Positions 14,527 to 21,435 of a stretch of DNA of 24,727 nt are shown here, piece after piece. Position 1 is the stretch's first letter; each line of letters opens with the position of its first letter. Source of the stretch: Planctomycetota bacterium. GTDB taxonomy: Bacteria; Planctomycetota; Phycisphaerae; Sedimentisphaerales; UBA12454. The notes below the pieces were generated by a model. The model searched no databases and was not told the origin of the DNA. It saw only the letters and a list, made by a program, of their open reading frames with translations. The DNA lies in NCBI GenBank assembly GCA_018828825.1, contig JAHJUV010000038.1, forward strand, positions 1 to 24,727, in the 5' to 3' direction. A program made the position numbers and the translations under genes.

Positions 14527-16251
14527 ATGCAGACTTTATTATTGATGGTTTTATGTTTCGCCGCCTATATCATAGCCTATTACACATACGGTAAATATCT
14601 CGCCCGCAAAATTTTCAAGCTCGACCCAGACAGGCTGCCCCCTTCAAAACAACTGCACGACGGCATTGATTACGTACCGTCGAGAAAAATCGTTATTTTT
14701 GGCCATCATTTTACATCGATTGCCGGTACAGGCCCGATTGTCGGTCCGGCTATCGGGGTCATCTGGGGCTGGCTGCCTGCGATTCTATGGGTAACCATCG
14801 GTTGTATTTTTATGGGCGCCGTGCATGATTTAGGCACATTGGTCGTATCGCTTCGAAATGATGGTAAAAGCATTGCCGATGTCGCGGATAAATACATAAA
14901 CCGCAGGGTAAGGTTTATTTTCTTTGCAATAGTATTTCTTGTCCTGCTGATAGTCATCGCAATCTTTGGCGTCGTTATCGCCATAGTTTTCGCGAAATTC
15001 CCGTCATCGGTTCTGGCCGTCTGGCTCCAGATTCCAATTGCTATCGCGCTGGGCTGGGCGGTTTACAAAAAAAACATTAACATCCCGCTCGCAACTGTAC
15101 TGGCTGTGCTTGCAATGTACGCTACAATCTGGCTCGGGAGTATATTTAAATTCACAATGCCTGTTATCGGCACGATGCCGCCGACCGGTTCGTGGACGCT
15201 TATTCTGCTGATTTACGCATTTATTGCCTCAACGCTTCCGGTAACAACACTGCTTCAGCCTCGTGATTATATAAACGCCTGGCAGCTTTTCATTATGATG
15301 ATTCTATTAGCAGTATCGGTCGCGGTCGTATCATTCACCAAAGGTCTGCCGCTCGTAGCGCCGGCTTTTAATCCTTCACCCGCCGGTGCTCCGCCGATGA
15401 TGCCTTTCTTATTCATTACTATCGTCTGTGGCGCGATAAGCGGCTTTCACGCCCTTGTCTCAAGCGGAACGAGTCCGAAACAAATTGAAAAAGAAACCGA
15501 CGCCCTTTTTGTAGGCTTCGGCTCAATGCTCACCGAAGGCGCTTTAGCCGTCCTGATTATCATCTGCGTCGCGGCGGGAATAGGCCTGGCTTACAAAACT
15601 TCTGCCGGTAATATCCTCACCGGTACAGCCGCCTGGCAGCAGCATTATGCTTCATGGTCCGGCGCCCAGGGACTCGATACAAAGATTACCGCCGTCGTTT
15701 TCGGCGCCGCAAATATCATGGACTCTATCGGGATACCAAACTCTGTCGGCTTTGCCCTTATGGGAGTCTTTATCGCTTCTTTCGCCGGCACAACGCTCGA
15801 CACTGCTGCTCGTCTTCAGCGATATATCGTCAGCGAATTGGCCCTTAGCTTAAAACTCCCGAAGTTTACAAATAGATACACCGCTACCACATTCGCCGTT
15901 GTTACCGCGGCAATTCTTGCATTTGCCACAGGCGCCAACGGTCAGGGCGCAATGATTCTTTGGCCTTTGTTTGGCGCTGTAAATCAGCTCCTTGCGGCCC
16001 TTGCGCTATTGGTGGTAACAATATATCTTAAACGAAAAGGCGGAATAAAATACCTCATCACGCTTTTGCCGTGTCTTGTTATGCTCGTCATAACAATCTG
16101 GGCGATGGTTTGTAACCTCAAAGATTTCGCCTCCACCTCAAAACATTTACTTTTGGTAATAGGTTCTATTGTTTTGGTTCTGGCGGCCTGGATGGTAATC
16201 GAAACGGCAATTATCCTGCTCGCCTCGTCCGGCAAAAAAACATACCTCTAA
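14527..16251 (+). CDS. cstA: CstA-family carbon-starvation / peptide or pyruvate transporter
   Basis: 574 residues with about 15 membrane segments. The family signature is clear: DGIDYVPSRKIVIFGHHFTS, then IAGTGPIVGPAIGVIWGWLP, and GAVHDLGTLVVSLRNDGKSI. A central SGTSPKQIEKETDALFVGFG with SMLTEGALAVL is also typical. CstA proteins sit in the inner membrane and take up peptides or pyruvate; which substrate applies here is not visible. Shorter than the ~700-residue enterobacterial form, closer to the short CstA types. Starts 3 bases after der and converges on ybbR across a 47-bp gap with no evident terminator. Confidence 0.93.
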   Translation: MQTLLLMVLCFAAYIIAYYTYGKYLARKIFKLDPDRLPPSKQLHDGIDYVPSRKIVIFGHHFTSIAGTGPIVGPAIGVIWGWLPAILWVTIGCIFMGAVHDLGTLVVSLRNDGKSIADVADKYINRRVRFIFFAIVFLVLLIVIAIFGVVIAIVFAKFPSSVLAVWLQIPIAIALGWAVYKKNINIPLATVLAVLAMYATIWLGSIFKFTMPVIGTMPPTGSWTLILLIYAFIASTLPVTTLLQPRDYINAWQLFIMMILLAVSVAVVSFTKGLPLVAPAFNPSPAGAPPMMPFLFITIVCGAISGFHALVSSGTSPKQIEKETDALFVGFGSMLTEGALAVLIIICVAAGIGLAYKTSAGNILTGTAAWQQHYASWSGAQGLDTKITAVVFGAANIMDSIGIPNSVGFALMGVFIASFAGTTLDTAARLQRYIVSELALSLKLPKFTNRYTATTFAVVTAAILAFATGANGQGAMILWPLFGAVNQLLAALALLVVTIYLKRKGGIKYLITLLPCLVMLVITIWAMVCNLKDFASTSKHLLLVIGSIVLVLAAWMVIETAIILLASSGKKTYL

Positions 16252-16298
16252 TCAGGATGTGCTGAAAAAGTGAGTTTGACCCGTACTTGATTGAAAAT

Positions 16299-17330
16299 CT
16301 ATTCCGCCATCGGCGGCTGATTTGGATCCGCTGCTGTCGCTGGAACAAGTTTGAATTTCGCCTCGGCCGGGTCGCCCTTGAGCCGAATTTTGTCCTCGCG
16401 AATATACTGCGTGGGAAAATTATAAACTATCTGCCGGGTTACTTCCGGCTTGCCCACATCATCGTCCTGAAGCTCAAGCAATACTTCAAATTGTTTTTGT
16501 TCGTACGCGTCTTTCGCTTCCGGTGTCGCAAGTATTGGAATACTGCCGACCTCCGGCCGCTTGATAAACTCAACGCTGTACCTGCCGAGAAGGTTTGCGC
16601 TGAATACAAATCCGAGCGTACCGCGAAGCGTATATTGTTTCATATCCTCGCCGGTTATCGGCAGCTCAACCTTGACAGGCGTATCGGCATATCTTACTTC
16701 GCCTTTGGCAAGCTCGATATAGGGCTTCTTGTCAATCACACCGCCGCGGGCCTGTTTCTTTTCGGCCATTGAAACCAGTTTGACTTTTGCTTCTGTCATC
16801 TGCTCCGGCGCGAGAATCGTAATAATATTCGGCGTTATCCTCGCCCCGGGTATTTCCGTATCTGCTTCATCCACACATTTAATCGGCAGTGTCTTTTCCT
16901 TAAGCTCTACTACTTTTATTTTCTGCAGCTTGTCGGGCTTTGCCGCCTTTACCGCAAGACCATAATTGTGCATCTTTTCGCTTTCAGCGAGAAATCTCCG
17001 CACATCCGGCAGGGTGTATTCGCCTTCAGCGGCCATATTTTGTTTCTCGGCGTCGAACGCAACTTCGAGTTTCTCCTTGCCGGCCTCCATTTTACTGATA
17101 AGCTCTCCGATTTTCCTCGCCGGCCCTTTGAAATCAGCCTTGATTTGTACTTCAGATTTGCCTTCGATAGTTACCCACAACCGCGGATTGGCTTTGCTGA
17201 CCGTCACGGTTACAGTCTGGTCGGCCAGGTCTTTGTCGAGACTCAAATCCGCCCAGACCCATATCAGACAGGTTATAAATATTACAAGTATTGCTTTTTT
17301 CGCTTTCGCAAACATTTGCTTATGCCCCAT
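16299..17330 (-). CDS. YbbR-domain protein (CdaR-like partner of the diadenylate cyclase)
   Basis: 343 residues. One N-terminal membrane anchor ~13-28 (AILVIFITCLIWVWADL), the rest extracytoplasmic. YbbR-type beta units follow: TVTVSKANPRLWVTIEGKSE with QIKADFKGPARKIGEL, and a second around 160-230 (EIPGARITPNIITILAPEQM ... KPYIELAKGEV). The last ~100 residues end in a Pro/Asn-rich tail. CdaR proteins bind and tune CdaA across the membrane. The start overlaps the cdaA stop by 11 bases, so the two are translationally coupled; an ATG at 17315 just after the cdaA stop is the alternative. In Firmicutes glmM follows; it is absent here. Confidence 0.85.
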   Translation of the reverse strand: MGHKQMFAKAKKAILVIFITCLIWVWADLSLDKDLADQTVTVTVSKANPRLWVTIEGKSEVQIKADFKGPARKIGELISKMEAGKEKLEVAFDAEKQNMAAEGEYTLPDVRRFLAESEKMHNYGLAVKAAKPDKLQKIKVVELKEKTLPIKCVDEADTEIPGARITPNIITILAPEQMTEAKVKLVSMAEKKQARGGVIDKKPYIELAKGEVRYADTPVKVELPITGEDMKQYTLRGTLGFVFSANLLGRYSVEFIKRPEVGSIPILATPEAKDAYEQKQFEVLLELQDDDVGKPEVTRQIVYNFPTQYIREDKIRLKGDPAEAKFKLVPATAADPNQPPMAE

Positions 17331-18183
17331 GACTTATATGGTCGGGTTCTTTCCTGTCTTCTATGTCTTTATGCGGCTTTGGCTGCATCGGTTCGGCATC
17401 GATAATTATGCTTGTCAGTCTTTTCCGCAGTTCTTCTTCGGTTATATGTCTGTCGAGTCGTCCGTCTTCGGCTATGCTTACGGTTCCCGTCTCTTCGCTG
17501 ACCACAATGGCTACCGCATCGCTGCCGGTAGTTATGCCCATTGCGGCTCTGTGTCGTGAGCCGAGTGCGCCTCCTGCAAAACTACTTTCCGCCAGCGGAA
17601 GCTGTACTCTCGCTGCTACAATCCTGTCTCCATGTATCACCACCGCAAGGTCGTGCAGTGCAGTGCCGGGATAAAATATCGTTTTAAGCAGCGCCGATTT
17701 GACCTTGGAATCTATTTTTATCCCCATTTCGGTAAATTCGCCCAGCGCCACCCGTCTTTCGAGAACAATAATCGCCCCGACTCTTTTCTCAGCAAGGGCA
17801 TTGACCGCGCTTATGATTTCCTCAACCGTTTGTGCAAGTTGATGATGCGATGAGCCGCCGAAGCTGCCTGCCTGGCCTATCCTTATAAGCATTCTCCTTA
17901 TCTCAGGCTGGAACGCCGCTACTGCTATAATCAAAACCAGTATAAGGAAAAAACCGTATAGATACTGAAGCCTTGCAAAATCGAATCGTGCAATCACCAG
18001 TTTAAGAATCATCGACCCTGCAAGAAGCAGAATAATTATTCCCCTAAACAATCGTTCGCCTCTTGTTCCTTCGAGAAAATTCACGGCCCAGTAGACAACA
18101 AGACCTATGAGTAGAAGTTCGATGAAAACTATCAATGGATTGTATGTTGCGATGCGGTTGAAATATTCAAGAATCGCGTTCAA
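17320..18183 (-). CDS. cdaA: CdaA-type membrane diadenylate cyclase with DLA instead of DGA
   Basis: 287 residues. Three membrane segments at ~17-37, 47-66 and 72-92, then a DAC domain ~105-265. It condenses two ATP into c-di-AMP at the inner membrane, a signal for potassium and osmotic balance. Motifs: FQPEIRRMLIRIGQ at the domain start, GAIIVLERRVALGEF, LHDLAVVIHGDRIVAA, and GSRHRAAMG with R210-H211-R212 intact. The first catalytic motif, normally D-G-A, reads D178-L179-A180. Start is TTG (no in-frame ATG upstream), with GAGG about 10 bases before it. Last ~25 residues are a polar tail. Second gene of an operon behind the small lipoprotein and overlapping ybbR. Confidence 0.93.
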   Translation of the reverse strand: MNAILEYFNRIATYNPLIVFIELLLIGLVVYWAVNFLEGTRGERLFRGIIILLLAGSMILKLVIARFDFARLQYLYGFFLILVLIIAVAAFQPEIRRMLIRIGQAGSFGGSSHHQLAQTVEEIISAVNALAEKRVGAIIVLERRVALGEFTEMGIKIDSKVKSALLKTIFYPGTALHDLAVVIHGDRIVAARVQLPLAESSFAGGALGSRHRAAMGITTGSDAVAIVVSEETGTVSIAEDGRLDRHITEEELRKRLTSIIIDAEPMQPKPHKDIEDRKEPDHISHGA

Positions 18184-18243
18184 TTACGTTAAGCCTCAAA
18201 ATCCATTTTTATCGCGTTCGGCACAGCCGTCCATGCCGTTATC

Positions 18244-18459
18244 TTATCTTGAAGTATATTCGCTTAATCTGCTCGGATGCTCCAGGCCAAAAATCATATC
18301 GATATCATCAACCAGCATTGAACCATTCAGCCGCATTGTGCGGGCGTTATCATCGCTCTTCTCTGCAGCAGTTTCGCCCATACCATGACAGCCGACAGCC
18401 GATATCGCTACGAGCGACAAAACTAACATAAGCAAAATAACCGGTAAAAATCTTCTCAT
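18244..18459 (-). CDS. 71-residue predicted lipoprotein upstream of cdaA
   Basis: Starts MRRFLPVILLMLVLSLVAIS, followed by AVGC: basic residues, hydrophobic core and a lipobox with the lipidated Cys at residue 24. The mature part is ~48 residues: a polar stretch (HGMGETAAEKSDDNARTMRL) then a distinctive end, VDDIDMIFGLEHPSRLSEYT. No known domain. Start choice: GGGGAAGGA lies just before this ATG and the lipoprotein signal starts here; an in-frame ATG at 18504 only adds 15 unrelated residues. First gene after a good promoter (18539-18567), 60 bp before cdaA, so probably one transcript with cdaA and ybbR. Function unknown. Confidence 0.7.
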   Translation of the reverse strand: MRRFLPVILLMLVLSLVAISAVGCHGMGETAAEKSDDNARTMRLNGSMLVDDIDMIFGLEHPSRLSEYTSR

Positions 18460-18538
18460 TATCCTTCCCCAAAACAAATTTTTACTAACTTTAGTATTAA
18501 ACAAAACTTATCAACAAAGAGCCGTCTTGTACACCATT

Positions 18539-18567
18539 ATTTTAACAGATTATCCTTCAAATGTCAA
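18539..18567 (-). promoter_or_regulatory. Strong sigma-70-type promoter for lipoprotein-cdaA-ybbR
   Basis: On the minus strand: perfect TTGACA (18567-18562), exactly 17 bp, then TAAAAT (18544-18539). The predicted start near 18532 leaves a ~73-base leader before the lipoprotein ATG. This is the best promoter match I found in the window. Confidence 0.65.
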
Positions 18568-18723
18568 TTTAGGCAGACTTTGAATTAAAAATTTAATTTT
18601 ATACCCCTTTACTATCCACAAATACCTTAATTTCCAGTATTTTATGCTGTTTTTACCTGACGTTGCGGTTTTCTGCTGTCAGAGGTCTTGAATTTTTCTG
18701 CTGATATGATACCCTCTTTAAAT

Positions 18724-19137
18724 ATGAAATTTTCTGAAAAGACGACAGTTCAGTCCTATACGATAACCGTCATTCCGCGGTACTGCGAGACCGATCAGGC
18801 CGGCGTTGTCCATCACGGCGTCTTTCCGATTTATTTCGAGCTTGGCAGAACCGAACTTCTCCGCGCCAACGGCCTCGCTTACAAAGACCTTGAAAAAGAA
18901 GGTTTTTATATGGTCGTCGCGGAGCTGCACGTCAAATACCACAGGCCTGCGTACTACGATGAAAAATTAGAGCTTGTTACGGAATGCACAAGAGTAACCG
19001 CTGCCAAAATTGAACACAGCTATAAATTAATTCGGCCTGGAACCGGATTATTGCTTGCCGAAGGGGCGAGCATACTTGCCTGTGTGGACGAAAACGGCAA
19101 ACCAAAAAGAGTGCCGGGGTTTATGTATCCGGAGTAG
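18724..19137 (+). CDS. YbgC/FadM-type hotdog acyl-CoA thioesterase
   Basis: 137 residues from this ATG. Hotdog-fold 4HBT family: the active-site stretch PRYCETDQAGVVHHGVFPIY has the catalytic aspartate in ETDQAGVVHH and is followed by the long helix FELGRTELLRANGLAY; later strands VVAELHVKYHRPAYYDEKLE and a closing ILACVDENGKPKRVP are typical. It should hydrolyse acyl-CoA thioesters in the cytoplasm; chain-length preference is not visible. YbgC often accompanies Tol-Pal genes, but none are here. Start: ATG chosen because family members begin ~15 residues before the first strand; a TTG at 18688 would add 12 residues. No clear Shine-Dalgarno for either. Confidence 0.85.
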   Translation: MKFSEKTTVQSYTITVIPRYCETDQAGVVHHGVFPIYFELGRTELLRANGLAYKDLEKEGFYMVVAELHVKYHRPAYYDEKLELVTECTRVTAAKIEHSYKLIRPGTGLLLAEGASILACVDENGKPKRVPGFMYPE

Positions 19138-19188
19138 CAGCCACTAAGGCACCAAGACACTAAAAAATAAGGAGTTTTAATAATTAGC

Positions 19189-19213
19189 CACAGAGGCCAC
19201 AGAGAACACAGAG
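19189..19213. repeat. Three CACAGAG units with exact 9-base spacing
   Basis: CACAGAG occurs at 19189, 19198 and 19207, separated by two variable bases. It is preceded by a looser version (CACTAAGGCACCAAGACAC). This is a short tandem repeat, not a CRISPR. Confidence 0.7.
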
Positions 19214-19277
19214 GTATTTGTTTCAACGGCAAAATAGTTGCCCTGAATTTAGAAACGCCGGGCCTTACTTGCAAGTA

Positions 19278-19296
19278 ATCCACCATAGGCGGATAA
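19278..19296. repeat. Dispersed palindrome copy (ATCCACC-ATA-GGCGGATAA)
   Basis: Arms ATCCACC and GGCGGAT pair with one A-C mismatch around ATA. Same core as the copies at 13055 and 24653. Confidence 0.4.
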
Positions 19297-19446
19297 AACT
19301 TGCCGTCAGCCCGTCATTTTGAATTCCCCGCTTCGCTCTTGTTGAAACAAAAGAAAATCGTTAGTATTGCGAATAAGGGAATGGGAAAAAGAAAGAATAT
19401 AGATCTCAGAATACAGTAGGCAGTAGGCAGATAAAAAAGCGTGCAG

Positions 19447-19484
19447 CCCCGATGAGATAGCTTGTTAAAACACATCTCACGGGG
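19447..19484 (+). promoter_or_regulatory. Leader hairpin before the restriction-modification genes
   Basis: CCCCG (19447-19451), bulged A, TGAGAT (19453-19458) pairs with ATCTCA (19474-19479) and CGGGG (19480-19484) around a 15-base A/T-rich loop. The right arm supplies a GGGG ribosome-site-like sequence 6 bases before the mini-ORF ATG, so folding could hide it. Confidence 0.45.
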
Positions 19485-19490
19485 TAAACT

Positions 19491-19517
19491 ATGACAGGCA
19501 AGAAAAAATCGAGGTAA
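19491..19517 (+). CDS. Possible 8-residue leader peptide before mod
   Basis: ATG at 19491 encodes MTGKKKSR and stops at TAA 19515-19517. The stop follows directly on the GAGG (19511-19514) that would serve the mod ATG at 19525, so translation of the leader could affect mod initiation. Its sequence resembles the start of mod (MAKKKRS) in another frame, so it may be a decayed duplicate of that start. Speculative. Confidence 0.25.
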   Translation: MTGKKKSR

Positions 19518-19524
19518 TCAAGGA

Positions 19525-21435
19525 ATGGCAAAGAAAAAAAGATCAGTAAAAGCAAAAATACGTAAAGTGGACGGCAACTCGTTAAATCCGCAAAAGGAAC
19601 TTGCGGAATTTCTTAAATCTCAATTTCCACAGGTTTTTGCCGATGGCAAAATTGACGGCGATAAACTTAAAAAAGCTCTTGGAGAAGAACTCGATACCAA
19701 TAATGAACGATACGGTCTTACGTGGGCGGGGAAAAATGAATGTTTTCGCCATATTCAGGAAACTACAACAGCTACACTAAAAATCCCAGATTTGAAATCT
19801 CAAAATTCAGAGAATATTTTCATTGAAGGAGATAATTTAGAGGTTTTGAAAGTCCTGCAGAAAAATTATTACGGCAAAATAAAGATGATTTATATCGACC
19901 CGCCTTACAATACGGGCAACGACTCCTTTATTTATCCGGACAAGTTTAAAGAGGAAAAAGAAGATTATGAACAAAGGGCAGGGATAAAAGACGCTGAAGG
20001 ATTATTAACAAAAGACGGCTTTTGGCGAAAAAACAGTAAAGATAGCGGCTATTTTCATTCAAACTGGCTCAGCATGATGTACCCTCGGCTCTTTCTTGCC
20101 AAAAACCTTCTTAAGGAAAATGGGCTTATTTTTGTTTCCATAGATGATAACGAAATCCATAACCTCCGCATGATAATGAACGAGATTTTCGGGGAACATA
20201 ATTTTATTGAACAAATCATATGGAAAAACAAGTATGGCGCAGGTGCTAAAACAAAGGGGTTTATTAGCATTCATGAATATATTTTATGCTACAGCAAACA
20301 GCCGATTGATAATCTTGACTCGCCATTGGGAGAGAGCGAAATAAAGAAACACAATAAGAAGGACTCAAAATTCCCTATAAGAGGTGGTTATAGAACGCAG
20401 CCACTGGAGACTAAGAGTTTAGGAGACAGAGCCAATCTAATCTATCCAATTATGTATCAAGGTGAGGAAATATGGCCAGACAAACAATGGGTTTGGTCAA
20501 AAGAAAGAATGGAACAAGCAATTAAAAATGATGAGGTTGAAATTATCAAATATAAGGGCAAATGGAGTGTCAGAAGCAAGCAGTATTTAAAAGACGAAAA
20601 TGGTGTTATGAGACGAGGCAAACCACTTTCTATTTTTAATGGTCCTTATACGCAAGAGGCAACTATGGATATGAGAGCCTTATTCAAAGAAGATGTGTTC
20701 CCATTCTCAAAGCCCAAGGACTTATTAAAACAAATTTTAAGTTATAGAATTGATAATAAAGATGATAAAGATGAGTTGGTTTTAGATTTTTTTGCTGGCT
20801 CATGCCCTCTTGCTCAGGCAGTTATGGAATTAAATGCCGAAGATAGAAGTAAGAAAAAATTTATCTGTGTTCAATTGGCGGAGCCTTGCGAAGAAGAGAG
20901 TGAAGCGTATAAAGCCGGTTTTAAGACGATTGCTGAGATTGGCAAGGAAAGAATACGGCGGGCGGCGAAGAAGATAAAAGAAGAGGCAAAAGGGAAACTG
21001 AATTTTGACGACGGGAAACTTGATTTGGGATTTAAGGTATTTAGGTTAGAGCAGAGCAATTTCAAACAGTGGAGAGAAAATATAAAAGAGCCTGGAGAAT
21101 TTAAAAAGAATCTTTTGGAAATGGTTGATAATGTTGCAAAAGGGGCAAAGCCGGAAGATATGCTGTTTGAGATCATCCTGAAAAACAGCAGGTTCGATTT
21201 GAATGTAAAGATTGAAAAGAAAAATTTTGATGCGATTGATTACTATAATCTTGCCGATGGAATAGAAATTATCTGTCTGGCTGATAAAATTACAAAAAAA
21301 CTTGTCGAAAAGATAATCCAATTAAAGCCAGAAAAGTTTACCTGTCTTGATGTAGCGTTTAAGGATAACGACCAGTTAAAGACAAATACGGCACTGCAGA
21401 TGGAAGCAGAAAAGATAGAGTTTAAAGTGATATGA
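19525..21435 (+). CDS. mod: Type III restriction-modification methyltransferase (Mod)
   Basis: 636 residues. Adenine-N6 methyltransferase of the beta class, with catalytic motif IV before the SAM-binding motif: MIYIDPPYNTGND with D125-P-P-Y, target-recognition region between (~170-400), then VLDFFAGSCPLAQAVMELN with D421-F-F-A-G-S. Mod recognises the DNA site, methylates one adenine per site and carries Res to DNA. Motif I reads F-A-G-S-C where F-x-G-x-G is typical. The N-terminal ~20 residues are very basic. GAGG lies 10 bases before the ATG and AAGGA abuts it. Stop overlaps the res ATG (ATGA). Base composition is clearly A/T-richer than the genes to the left, which suggests acquisition by transfer. 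Specificity cannot be predicted. Confidence 0.93.
   Translation: MAKKKRSVKAKIRKVDGNSLNPQKELAEFLKSQFPQVFADGKIDGDKLKKALGEELDTNNERYGLTWAGKNECFRHIQETTTATLKIPDLKSQNSENIFIEGDNLEVLKVLQKNYYGKIKMIYIDPPYNTGNDSFIYPDKFKEEKEDYEQRAGIKDAEGLLTKDGFWRKNSKDSGYFHSNWLSMMYPRLFLAKNLLKENGLIFVSIDDNEIHNLRMIMNEIFGEHNFIEQIIWKNKYGAGAKTKGFISIHEYILCYSKQPIDNLDSPLGESEIKKHNKKDSKFPIRGGYRTQPLETKSLGDRANLIYPIMYQGEEIWPDKQWVWSKERMEQAIKNDEVEIIKYKGKWSVRSKQYLKDENGVMRRGKPLSIFNGPYTQEATMDMRALFKEDVFPFSKPKDLLKQILSYRIDNKDDKDELVLDFFAGSCPLAQAVMELNAEDRSKKKFICVQLAEPCEEESEAYKAGFKTIAEIGKERIRRAAKKIKEEAKGKLNFDDGKLDLGFKVFRLEQSNFKQWRENIKEPGEFKKNLLEMVDNVAKGAKPEDMLFEIILKNSRFDLNVKIEKKNFDAIDYYNLADGIEIICLADKITKKLVEKIIQLKPEKFTCLDVAFKDNDQLKTNTALQMEAEKIEFKVI

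Larger units (their letters stand above)
19138..19524. other. 387-bp intergenic junction with repeats and a hairpin leader
   Basis: Between the thioesterase and the restriction system. In order: CACTAAGGCACCAAGACAC-like tail, three CACAGAG repeats, an ATCCACC-ATA-GGCGGAT palindrome, a purine-rich stretch, a direct repeat (cagtaggcagtaggcag, 19414-19430), a long hairpin and an 8-codon ORF. No larger gene is supported. The mosaic of repeats fits an integration junction. Confidence 0.5.

Noticed and set aside
19189..19213. CRISPR-like array
   Set aside because: The repeat unit is 7 bases with 2-base gaps and only three units; no cas genes. It is a short tandem repeat.
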